Source: Marisa cornuarietis (lineage: Eukaryota > Mollusca > Gastropoda > Architaenioglossa > Ampullariidae). Taken from it: a stretch of DNA of 64,000 bases. The notes beneath the pieces are model-generated. The model saw only the letters and a program-made list of their open reading frames with translations, was not told the origin of the DNA and did not search any database. Where the stretch lies: the NCBI GenBank assembly GCA_004794655.1, contig SMMW01000619.1:3155001-3219000 (forward strand), in the 5' to 3' direction. Shown in pieces: positions 35,061-48,100 of the stretch (within the stretch, counting starts at the first letter, position 1; each line of letters opens with the position of its first letter). The position numbers and the translations under genes were made by a program.

Positions 35061-36348
35061 AGAGAGATACTGGTCAGCATTACATATTAAATTGGTAAGA
35101 AAGGGGTGACAAATCCAAGCAAGACGCAGATTACTAATAGTCAGCCGCCTGTGTCCCACTGTTCACTAAAGTACTGTCACCAGGACCGACTGGCCAAGAG
35201 TAATAGACACCCGTCTGTCAACTGAACTGTCGCCATCTGCTTACTCACCACTTGGATTGACAGAAAGATGAAAGCGAGATACATACTGCGCATCACTGAG
35301 ACTGCCTTTAATCTCTGAGTCCATTCTTGTTGTTGTTGTGGTTTTGCTTTGTACTCACATTAACGTCTGTAAACTGTTTACGCGCGCGCGCGCACACACA
35401 CAAACACACACACATGAATTAAAGAGCCTGCAATGAAACCCAGAGAATATATTTTTCACTAATACAATCTAAACTCGCATTCACACACCCATCCGTCTAT
35501 TCACCCACACACCCCTCCTGAACACACACATACACAAAATCAGTCTATTAGGGTTTGGAACATCTCCTCTCTACCGTATGTTTAAAAGAGCTAGATGTGG
35601 TGTCGTACCCCGTTGACTTATTGCACTCAAAACAAGAACGAGGCTCATCCAAACCCGGAAAACTCCAGCTTGTCTACCCTGTACATCTCAACGGGTGGCT
35701 GATTTAATCAGTTAAAGTAGGCGGTGATAGAAGAGGTTGTCTTTCCTTATATACCATACCCTAGACAAAGGACACCAAAGGGCACTGATCACTGCCAGAG
35801 TACTTCGGTCTCAGTAATTTATTTTTTATTTAGTAATTACACAGTGAAAAACCACGCATGCGAGGCTGTCCAAACCGACCACCGTCTTAACAGACCAAAA
35901 GGTTTTATCCTAGATTCTTTTATCTTAGAAACCACGTACAACGGCCAGTCATTTCATGAGCTCGATAGTACATTTCTGCTTTGCAGAAACAATAGCACCT
36001 GGATCGGGTTTAAAGATTCCAGCAGGCTGACTGAACACAAGAAGTGTCAATCGACACCAGAAGGCATGATCTGATCTCTCGTGGATATGGTTTGAAGTGT
36101 TGTCATGTGACTGTTGACAGCGACATTAAGATCAGAACATAATGTGAATTTAAGTGTGAAAGGTGTGTGTGTGTGTGAGTTACAGAAAGTAAGTTATTCA
36201 ACAGAGCTATCGGGTACGATCCCATTAAACAGAATGAAGTAGCAGATTAATTGATCGGATATGGGACTGGGATGTGGAACTGAGTGTCGTTAACGAACTG
36301 CTTTTAATGAACAGGGTGAAAAGGATATTTATTTTTATAATATTATCA

Positions 36349-36813
36349 CAGGGCTTCTGCTAAGGCTAAATTCTTTGGGGTCCCAGGGACCCCTTCTTTA
36401 GATTTCTAAGAGGTCCCAGGCTAACTCTAAGGGGTCCCTTTACAATGTGAAAAAAAAATCACAGGTACTAGATGGAACAGGGCATGATGATGTGGGTTCA
36501 CGATCTTCATTATCTTACTGTTTGTCTTCACCCTCACTTTCTTTCCGCTTCTGAGACGATGATTTTAACTCCGCTGTCAACGGCATCTTGGAAATAGGTT
36601 CATGGAACTCTTTTCGGTAAGGGAAAAAACTCAGTGCAAGGGAAGTTACTCTTACCTTGTAGCAGGCGACAGCCATAGATTGGGTTACGATGTCAGACAC
36701 TACACTTACCCAATTTTGTATCTGTTCTTCGCCCAAATTTGAAGGGATTCCCTGAGACCCTATTGACGAAAATTGAAGGGGTCCTCGGAACTAAATTTAG
36801 GCCATGGCCTCGT
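36349..36813. mobile_element. Possible MITE with imperfect terminal inverted repeats
   Basis: The left end, GGGCTTCTGCTAAGGCTAAA followed by GGGGTCCCAGGGACCCC, is mirrored imperfectly at the right end (reverse complement GAGGCCATGGCCTAAATTTA, then GAGGACCCCTTC). Internal GGGGTCCC motifs repeat. No clear target duplication was found. Confidence 0.4.
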
Positions 36814-36977
36814 AAAGTTTCGTCATAAAAGTTAGAATTATACTAAGTTTTTGTGAGGCATATTGGTTCTGAGAGATAAGCTGGCACATTCCAGTCAGAT
36901 TTCTTCGGAATGTATTCCTGGCAGTGGACCAGTTAAGTAGTCTCAAAGAGGTAATCAAGCCATATAACCACCTTCAT

Positions 36978-37649
36978 GGTATAACACTAACCAGAAACAC
37001 TCCAAAAGGACAAAGAATGCAGCGTTGTTGTAAGCTGGACAATCATGGACTGTTGAATATAAATGAATAAATTATGTTGTATAGTCTCTATGGAAACTCC
37101 CACATAATCAAAACAAAAATACAATGAAAACATTTATTAATAATAAATAAAATATTTAAATTATATATTGAATTAATATAGTGATATGTGACAGCTTATG
37201 AAATTGTATTTACTTATTCAATCAAGAGAAGGCAAACTAAATATAAACATAAATATAGAAAATTACAGATTTTATTATTATAGTAGAACTATCATCTGCT
37301 TGAGAATGGTTAGGAATCTGGCAACAAACAAAGCCCTGTGCAAATGGGTAACTTGTTGTACAGCAGAATTATCTTTACTTGAAAAATTGATGAGTTTCTC
37401 TTCTCTTCAGTTTCTTGTTTTATCCACTGAGTCGATGTGCTTGTATTTGTTTTTTTTTTTACCCTAAATGTTTGTGTTAAATGTTAAGATGATACAAGAT
37501 GATAAATGATGATTAAAAGTTTTAAATAATAATAAACAGGTTATTTAAAATATTACTCCACTGAAAAATCACGTATGATCCCATTGAGCAGCTTACAACA
37601 ATACTGTATCCTCTGGCTATTTGGATTGTTTCTGGTTAGCGCTATATGG
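36978..37649. repeat. Inverted repeat pair, ~70-bp arms
   Basis: Arms at 36978-37048 and 37577-37649 are reverse complements at roughly 75% by eye, sharing CTAACCAGAAACA.TCCAAA and TTGTTGTAAGCTG. About 530 bp of AT-rich DNA separates them. This may be a foldback element or two opposed copies of one repeat. Confidence 0.55.
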
Positions 37650-39159
37650 AGAAATTTCCATGTGCTGTTTAAGATCACAGACATGAATTCTTAAAAAAAA
37701 GAAAATTCAAACATTCAGGAAAAAAAAGGTTTCAGTTATAACCACGAACACCACAGCAACAAATTGTTAAATAACTGAAAGTACATCATTGTCATTACAA
37801 AAATTGTTATTGATCTTTGAATCATAATTCACAATTCCACATATATTATATTTAAAGGTAACACAAAAACGGAGTTAATCAAAAAATGTTTGGGTGACTG
37901 AGCAAAATGGAGTAAATAGGAAAAATGTATAAGTTTCAAACATCAAGGAAAACATTGTGCACCCTTGTAAAATGTTCCTCTTTTTTTCTGACAATCATTA
38001 ACATGTGGTTAATATTCAATAAACTATGTTCCAAAATGAATTCATGAGAGATTAGCAACTACACACAAGCCAACCTCGATAGATTAGTAACACAGCCTAT
38101 ACAGTAAATGTTGTGATACAAGAACCCATCACACGAATATAGTTGCATGTACACATTTTCTTTTCTTTTTCCCACACATGGATGTGCACGCATGCACACA
38201 CACACACACACATTGTATTTCCACTTCACAACATTCAATTTAAACAATGAGTTTGTGGATGTAATTATTGTTCTTGAAGGATATGAAATATTGTAAATTG
38301 CTTTCACACAAACATTCACTGTGAATTGAAAGTAAAATTCACAAGGTTGTATAAACATGTGGATAACACATGGTAAAAACACAGCACAGATAACAAAAGT
38401 CTCTCCAAAAAAACCACCATTATAGGTGAAATTCTCTTAATAATAACAATACTCTTCCTCTTTGAATCCTACACATGATTCAATTTAAATATGCTTGAAA
38501 GGAAGTTAATAAGGCAGAGGATAATTCTAATGCATTCATGACAATCTCACTTTGCACACTTTCTTCAAAAAAAAAAAGAGTGGCTTAAGAACAAACAAAA
38601 AAAAAGTAAAAATGGAGCTATCCATAAGATTGAATATAATAGTTATAGAAAAATCATGAAAAATAATTGGTTCAGAGCTATATTACACACACACACACAC
38701 ACACAATCACAGTATCATAAGCTAAAGATAAGAAAAGATTGAATTTCAAAAATATTTTTTTTCTGAACCTTTCACCATTAGCCTTAATTTTTCAACATGA
38801 TATAATGCCACATGTCAGCACAGATTTTAAACACATTCAGCTCCTGCTTCTTTTTTACTTTCTTGTTCATGACTAAGAAAGTAACATGCAAAGAGGAACT
38901 ATTAACAAACAGTCTATGTTATAAACCCTGGGAGCAACAAAAGTGCAAAATTGCAATCTATTTTAGCATGGCACAATTTATAAGAGTTAATTAGATATTT
39001 AGAAAAATGAAGTAGCATTAGTACGTACTTTTCTAGTCAATGATGGTTTAATATTTTACAATCATCCATCATTTTAAGATATACGAAAAATGTTTGCACA
39101 GAGTAACATTAACTATTTTAGTCTGAAAACACAAACTATATCTCAACAAGAGGTAGAAG

Positions 39160-42100
39160 TTATATACTGCTGGGCATTCTTCCCTCCAGTATGGTGTGAA
39201 TGTCCTTCAGACTAGCTTCCAGGCTCTGAGTGAAATCAAAAGCACTTCTGTGAGGCTTGTAAGCTGTCACGTTGAAGCCCACACCCTTGTCCTGAATGGC
39301 ATATCCTAAGTTGAGGAAATAAGGAAACAGAAAACAGAGTTCACTCTAATATGCAAGTAAAACAGTCCTAGTTTTTCTCAAGTTTATTGCCCTGACTGCA
39401 ATTTTGAAGCTGTAAAGCATTAAATTTTGTAAATTTTTTTAATTTCAATGATTCAATGATAAAAACTAGCAGCAAAAGTCTCTGAGCCAACCACTGGGGA
39501 AGCAAGCAAGCAAGATCCTTAGGAGCATGCCGCAGGTTTTAATATCAGGAAAACTGGTACACGACTAATTAAGAGCACTTGCTAAAGCAGCTAACATCAC
39601 ATATAAACTGAAAAACAAACATTTTCTTACCAATACCAAATCCATCAGGCACTACAGGGCCAAATCCACCAATAAGAACAGAAGGATCTGGAAGTGTGGA
39701 TGTCGACAGTATATCATAAATCATGGTGCGATATCCAGGGTCACTAAAGAAGGCTGGGTTCTGGCCATTTGCTTCTGCTAATTTTCGCAAGGCAAATAAG
39801 TGTCTGTCAAATCCCTGCCCTGAAAAACCGTAAGGACTGACATTGATTATTCCTGTGCACATTTGTTCACTCTCCAGATAATTTGATCATATCAGTATAT
39901 TTATACGTCAATTGTTTCTCTTTGATTCTCTCTCACACCACCTCTATTTCTCACTCTCTTTATTCAATCACTCTTTCATCTTCCTGCTCTCTCCCTCTCT
40001 CGTTATTAATCATGCCAAAATCTAAATCACATAGGGATAAGAAATGCCCTAGTCTGATTCAGATTAGGTGTTACTAACCTAAAGTGCCATAAATTAGGGA
40101 ATATAACAGACTCAAGCACTTGTCAAAATTGTCCATTATGCAAATATATTGAAGAAACTGAATGACATTTTTATTGTGATGTCCACAATATACTAGATTA
40201 CGGGAAAACTTCATTCCCGCCAGATTTCGGCACTACCCAACCCTTTCCCATTGAATGCCAAACTGTGCTAGTTAACATATCTATGTAAATATGCTTTTAT
40301 GTTCACTCTCTTCAGTTATGGGCCATGGCCTATGCTGAATAAAGTCTGTCAAAGTCTCTTAATCATGTTCACTTACCAGCTATCAAGAATGAAGTACTTA
40401 TAAGGATCTTACTCTAGGAAACTCTTCTACATTGCCTTATTCAGTCACCTTTCACTCTGTAATGCTCTTCTATTATAGAGCTTCTGTGAGGCCTGTTGCA
40501 GGTGCTCAAAGGAGTGTGATTAAACCAGTTTTTCATCTAACCCTTGCTGTAAAATAGGGAAACTGTTATACCACTTCTAAAAGTTATAATACCAAAAGCT
40601 TCAACATGAAAAGAGAACTAGGAGAGTGTAAAGCAGCGTTTCTCAACCTTTTACTTGTGATGCCCCCCCAGACGAATAAAGGTACGTCCGCGTGCCCCCC
40701 TTAGCCACTAATACCTATATGAGATATGAGAAAATGACCACCTTTGCGGCCCCCTTTTCAGCAGCTTGCGCCCGCCTTGGGGGGCGCGCCCCCCAGGTTG
40801 AGAACCGCGGGTGTAAAGGTTGTAAATATTGTTATTAACTCATATTTACATGAGTCAGAAAGTATTTACCAAAAATTTTAACGCAGTAATTTTTTTATAC
40901 AAAGTTCCATGTGAGTCATGTTGCTTAAGTTTTTCAAGGACGGATAAGATTCTTCAGCAAATCCTCACCAGTTTTGGTTCAACTATTTTAGTCAGTCTTG
41001 CCTGAAGCAGTTTCTAGAGCTCCCTTGCTTGCGATGAGAAGGGAGGCTACTACACAGGCTACTTACTGAGTATCTCAAGCTAGCCTTGTATTGGTCGATT
41101 TTTGGAAAGGGGATATTAAATTTGAGAGATATTCTTGTATTTGTTGTGGTTAAAAACCAAAAAGACTCTGAGGGACAGTTCATTTTACAAACATTGATGC
41201 CTATGTTTATCAGAGGAAGTACTCTTAAAGACGTGACATCACTGGTCAGTTTTAATAATAGATTTTGCTTGTTCTCTACCATAAATAAAATATTGGCATT
41301 GTTTCTATCTCACTCACCCAGGTGTATGCACGCACACACATGCAATGCTGATACTGTATAAATGTGATAAATCTTTAAGAAGTTTTCACAAAAGTTAAGC
41401 TTTCTTTCCTTAAACAGTCTTTTATAAAAAATAGCTTGTTAACTGACCCATTGCTGCTTCTCGTGTGAGAGTGTTGTGAATGTTGGAGCACTCTCTGATT
41501 GTTGCTTGGATGTCCTGAACACCACTCGACTTTTTTGCCTCAAACAACTGCTGACACACCTTCTGTGTTGCAGTTGTACACGGTCGGACGGTTTCTGTGC
41601 GGCCATGTTTGAAAGCAGCAGTACTGCAAGATTCGTAGGTCCCAACACACTTTCCAAAGAGGCGATAGTGAGCAAGCTGAAGATAAACAAAATGAATATT
41701 TTCAAACTTGTTTTCAACTTGCAGGAAGAACCCCACAAAGTAATCACTACACATGGAGATTCTTGTGACAGTGCTAAACATTTTGATTTTAGGTGAAAAG
41801 ACAGTTCAGAACAGAAACTTCAATTATACAACCGTGCAAAGTAAAAAGGAAATTCAACAAAAAATTGTAGTAAGCCCTAAGAAATCAGCATGATGAAGCA
41901 CGATGTACAACACAATCAAGGCTTTATGAAATGATAGTTTAAGCAGCCATGCCTGTTGGAAATAGTGTGAACTTTATGAAGATTCATGTGCTTTAGTGTA
42001 GTGTCATTTTTAAGCCAATTCTCTTCATTGTTCTAAGGGCAGCTGTGATTCTATGAACCTTTGCTGTTATTGTGGAAGAATTCTTGCAAACTGACAGGCC

Positions 42101-45100
42101 CTGCGTAGACATACATAATAGCTGCAAGCATGAAAAAGCTTGAGTACTAATATGCACACACACATATAACTCTCCCTACTCATGCAGGCACATGCCTGTG
42201 CCATGAAATTTATGTTACCTGAATTACAAGCTGCATAAGAGAGTCGGGGCTCAGCTTGTGCTGTTTGGCAAGATTCTTGTTCAGCTGTGTGCTCTCAAAA
42301 TAATGCATGTCCAAAGAGACTGTGCGCTCTATGAATGATCTTTTAGCTGCATGGATGGTTTCCTTCAGGAATGGGTCCACAACAAAATCTAAAATAAAAT
42401 ATTTGTAAACAAACAACAACAGCATCAGATAAGGCAAAGATCACACAGAAGCTTCCTCTTAGCTTTAGTAGTTGCTACTGGGACACTATATCATTAAATT
42501 ATGACACTGTATCTCTATATATGACACTATATCACTATTATGAGAATATTATAACACTGTATTATGAGGAAACTATATCACTGAGAAGGTATTGCCTTTG
42601 CTGTATATGATCGATTACTACCACACATCACCTTCACAAACTACTTTCCCTTTAACTATACATTGTTTGAACTTGAACAGCTGTCATTCAGGTTTGATCA
42701 GTCACATGTCAACGTTTTTTGCCTCCACCATCCGCCACCAACCAGAAAGAATCAACTAATGTATGCAGTTTTCACAGAGGAATTTCCTGATTTCCTAGAG
42801 CACACCAACAGCTTGAAAGATCACTTCTTATTGTTGGTCACTTTAACCTTCATTTTGACACACCAACACAACACTACATGTTGAAAGTGCTTGACTTGCA
42901 GAATATTCAATCTAGCCAAGGAGGTCTTGGAGCCCACCCACACTTGGGATCATATTGTGGACTGGGTGGCCTAAAGAGAGGGAGATTGCCTTCTTAAGTT
43001 GATGACTGATGACCACGTATTGTCCTCAGACCATTTTTGTGTGCTGTGCTCACTGGACCTTACCAAGCCAATCATGCCGCCTGCTTATAAGGAAGTGCAT
43101 AGCCTTGCTTCATTAGACATGGAGGCTCTTAAGCCCAACCTATTCATCAACATTCTGCCTGAATCATCGTTACTGAGCTGTTTCACACTCTCCATACTAT
43201 GCTGGATAGTCATGACCCACTGACTCATTGCCTTGTCTCCAGTTGTCCCCCTTCTCCTTGGTATACCACCGTGGATCCTGAGCTTCTGGAAACCAAACGT
43301 GAACGGAGAAGAGCAGAGCGGGAGTGGTGAATCACTAGACCCACTGTTCACTGCCAGATTTTTCAGGCGGCCAGGAATCGTTACAGACATCGTTCACTGT
43401 GCGAAGTCAACTTTCTACTCTGAAAAATTCTTGCCTGCAAAACTCCTAAAGTTATTTAATGCTAGCAACAGTCTGCTTGGGAGAAATCACTGGTACTCCC
43501 CTCCTGTCAGTGTTTACTGCACAAGAACTCCCACAGAAATTTGCTGATTTCTTCACCAATAAGATTATGTTGATACGCCAGAAGCTCGATTCTGCTATTG
43601 CTCCATCTTCATATGTGTCAGATACAGTTTACAGTGGTCCTAAGTTGTGTGGATTTGATCTAGTTAGTGAACAGTTTGTTTAGGACGTTTTTCTGAGTAG
43701 CAGCCCCAAATCATGTGAGATGTAAATCATTCTATACTTCTACACAGACTTCAGTACTCTTTTGGTATTCATGATGTTGCTTTGCCCTAGTTTCAATCCT
43801 ATCTTATGGACCGAACACAGACTGTGTGTGTGAATGGTATGTACTCAGATGCTTCTGTCCTGAAATATGGTGGCTTGGGTCCAATACTTTTTGTGTTGTA
43901 TAGGTCTCCTTTATCTGATGTGATGTCACGCCATGCCATGTGAAATGTGAGATATGATCAGTCAGCTCCACTTACTTAACTCTCTGGATTACTGACAGAC
44001 AGAAATGCACAGCTGATAGTAAGTCCTACCAAACCCCATCAATCCATCAGGCTTCATCACTCTGATTCTCTTGTCACCTTCAAGTCAAAACTTAAGACAC
44101 ATCTTTTCAGAACAGCCACTTCACTGTGACCCTGTCCTGACCATAAGTGTGCATAACGTGTGTCTGTAATTTACTTTGCATATGAGAAGGTGACTGTTGT
44201 AGAAGTGAGCGAGTCTGTTATATGTGAATATGGTGTATGGCTGTGGGTGATTCAGCACTCAAATCTATATTATCATCATCATCATCGCTATATTATGAGG
44301 ACAATAATTATAGGGACATCTTGCATGGCCAAGTAAGTGATTCTGGCTGAAGATTACTGGTAAACTGTAGGACTATAAAAGTGCTTTACCTAAACGCTGC
44401 ACAGTTCTGGAGGAATCCACTTTAGCTGGTACAGAATTCGGATGCAGAAATGGACTGGTGGTGGTTTCTTTGTATAGCTCTCTGAAGTACCTCAGTACAG
44501 CCACACCATCTCCCCATGAATGCTCAAAGTTGACAGCTGCAGTCCCTTGTTTGCTGACAATTAACTGAAAGCTCTTGTCGAACCACCTGGTTACAGTTAA
44601 AGTAAGTTTTAAGAAGCATTACAGGGTATGCAGGATGGCAATTTTTAGTTCATCAACACATTATCATATAGCTGTAACAGTAAAGACTAAAAAAAAACGT
44701 GAAACAAACTACTAGAAAGTTTTGGTACACCTATCATCCAAAACTGATAAAAGAGAGAGATAATATGTTAAATTTAAAACTTGACCTTTAAACAAAAAGT
44801 GCAGTTTGTAGAAAAATACATTTGTTTACTGTCGGACTTTATACACAAGCTTGTTTCTGAGCCATCTCTACCTTTCTTAAATTGATATAGGCGTGCATCC
44901 ACATACATTAAATTTTGGTGTGCTTTTACAGACTTTTACATCGATTCCAGTCAATGGCAAAGATGATAATCATAACAATAACAATTAAGCACACATATAT
45001 AATGCATTTCTTCACTGGGCATTAAGGGGAATGTGCTTTACAAGAGAGCACAAGTGCAAAATAATAACAAGCTGACAAATGATGTAGATAGTGCCAAAGG

Positions 45101-48100
45101 CAGGCCAATGGCATTTTACAAACAGGTTCTTTATTAGTGTGATTTTGTCATTTTTATGTAAAGTTCCCAAAACATGGTTTTCAAAATCTAACAGCAAGCG
45201 CTAAATGTTAAAGGGAGAGAATTCAATTAGAAAAGTAATCTCTAAACTGACTGACAGCAGTTGCATCCTTGTCAGGGACAAGGGCTAGCACCCTTGCTTG
45301 TGTATGTGGCTGCATGTTAGTGTACATAGCTGTGTGAGTGCAAACTAACAGCTAGTGAATATGAAGTCCATGTGGGTGAACAAAAGCTTACTAGAGTTCA
45401 CTGAGCCTTGTTAGAGCATTCCCAAATAGATAGTTGGCATGGAAACACATGGACACTGTATGTGTGAATGTGAGCCGGGAATCAGTTTTGATTGTATTCC
45501 TTGCCTTGTTAAGGTAATTGGTTAAGTAATTGTTATTGTAAGGGAATGTTTTTTTCCATTATATGTGATACTTACTGAATAACTATTTTACAGGAGCTAC
45601 TTGGGGGCGGGGGGGGGGGAATGTCAATTCAGTTTGTGAGTGGCTTAATTGGTCCTGAGTAGAAAAAAAGCTCTGCGTGAATGGATTTCCTTGGTATTCG
45701 CTGACGAATCAATGCTCTGGCCTGTACAGAAGACCCGAGCACCTTCCCAGTTTTGGATCTTATTAGTGGGAGTGTTTCTATTTATGTCATCAGTTATATT
45801 CCTCAGTGGATTACTTAGTTAAGTAGTGTAGATTTTTTTTTAATTTAAGGGTAAGTAACTCCTCCTCCCAATATGTACAGTGGAATCTATGTGACTTGTT
45901 AATATTCTTGTATGGAGTGTGTCAGCCTGGAAAGCACTACCAGACTTCATAAAATGTAAGTGCAGCCAGTTTTGTTTTCACATAGAACAGTTGGTGGACT
46001 TAGCTCTGTCCATATCCTTGAAGACTGAACTCTACATCCTAGTAAAACCTCAGGTTTCAAATCTTCATACTAACATCTTAACATCCTCATTGGAATAGCG
46101 AACATTTATCTAATTAGGGGGTTGGGGTATAACTGTCTAAATGTAGCGTGAGGTTGTTAATAACACTGCTTAAAAAAAGTGTTCCCTGTTTATAAATTGT
46201 CTGGTATAGTATATGGATTGGAAATAATTTGCATAGCTTTAAGGGAGATTACCCAGGTGTTTTTTGTTAAAACCTGCCTGCATATAATGTGTGTTTGAAA
46301 AAGGAATCAGGAAAGAGAAATATTTGTTTTGGGGCTCAACATAAAATATCTGGAAGCCCACAGGCAGATCTCTGTCTTTTGTTATTTGAAAGAACATAAA
46401 TGTGTGGATGCAGTGTATGAATCTGTGCTGTGTACATGACAATCCCTTTAATATCTGTGCTTTGTGTGTACACGACAATCTGATTAACATCTGTGCTGTG
46501 TATGTGACAATCCTTTTAACATCTTTGATGTCATAATGTAACCCATGTGAACGCCCTGAGAACAGCACTGTTCATACCCATCTTGGTAACTTATCTTTTG
46601 CTCTGGAGATTAGTCCTGGTCACTTCAATCAATGTGCTAAATATCAAGAATGGTTATTGATGCAAGATCAACAACATTTACAAACAGAAGTTTTTTGCTA
46701 GTTTTGTTTTTTTTTTCCTCACAAAAGAGGACCAAACAGAAAGAAATGGCAAAAGTCCAAGAAACTAACAAATTCTCATTCTTACCTGTTTACTCCATCA
46801 CTCATTAGGAACGAGCGTGAAAGCTGCAAGGAATCCGCATACTCTGCATCCTCGAGCACTAAACAGAAGGCTGCACTGTCTATCAGCTGCAGATGTAGCT
46901 TGTTGCGCTCTGCTGTGTACATTTATGAGAAGCAAAATAACCAAGAGAAAAAAAAGCATAACCAAAAAAAGGAAAGGAGAGACTGGAAAGAAAGTTTGAA
47001 ATGTTGGGGGTGATGGTGTTAGTGGCAGTGGTTACAATGATATCTCTGATGAAATTGAAAATGACTATACCTTTTACTACTGCTACTTCCTATGTTCATT
47101 GATCTTTACCGACTTTTGCTTTTGCATTTTTCTTGCTGTTTCACACCTGTCCATTAATGATGTGAGGATACTTTTTGTGATGTCACAAGGTAGTATATTT
47201 CTGTTAAACTCCCTGAAGAAATTCAAAACAGTGAGCAAAAGAAACTAAAAATGTTTAACCCGTCTCTTTCTCTATAGCCAACTCACAAGCATTTTGAAGC
47301 TGTATGCGAGCCCTAGTCCATGTATCGCGATCAGAGGTAGCAAGAACGCCAATAGGGAACTCTGGGGAAGGGGTGCTGTCGGCTAAGATATACTGCAGAT
47401 GAGCAAGCAATTCTGTCTCGTCAATGATGTTGCCTGCAACAAACATGAAAAGTGCTAGGTGTAACAAACATGAGCTCAGAATAAAAACATGCAAGTGCAT
47501 CACAGCGACAATGATCACAATAAATTAACATACACAAGCCAGGGAAAAGGTCTTTGCAAATGCAGTTACTAAGACAACATTGCAATCAAAACTTAGAAAA
47601 AAGTGAAGTGTGTCTAACAGTCTTGTGCAATAAAAAGTTCTTAAGGCAGCAAATCTGTTTGAAAGACACAATTTCATCGTACTGCTTCTACTTTTATTGT
47701 TTATGCAGAACTATAATACTGAGCTCAAACATGTATGTCCAATTTTCCAACAGTTAAACTCACCATCTCTATCAAAGATATCAAAAATGTAGAAGTTGCC
47801 ATGCCTCATCACCAGTAAGTGTTTTGCATTTTCATCTGTGTATAGTTCATCCCTTTCTGGCCTGTCAAAAATGCAAGACTTTCTTTCTATGACCAATTCT
47901 GATTCCTCTAGATGTGCATATGCATACAAAACATTAATAAAATCTCTTCCATTTATTCTAATAAACTGAATTCTTTGCACTATCCTGTTTGAAAGTGATC
48001 ATAGCATTTTATCATCAACAACTAAACTGAAAACTGCCATTACTATGAAAAATCCCACAACACTCCCCTTAAAATACTGCTTTAATGAAAACATTTTATG

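Larger units (their letters stand above)
32593..39159. other. Intergenic region between Notch ligand and CPT2
   Basis: This holds the 5' flank of the Notch ligand (32593 to ~33300) and the unassigned 3' UTR of CPT2 (upper end), with GA, GT and CG/CA microsatellites at ~33200, 34125-34160, 34271-34292 and 35381-35415 and the listed repeats. No coding gene is supported. Confidence 0.5.
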
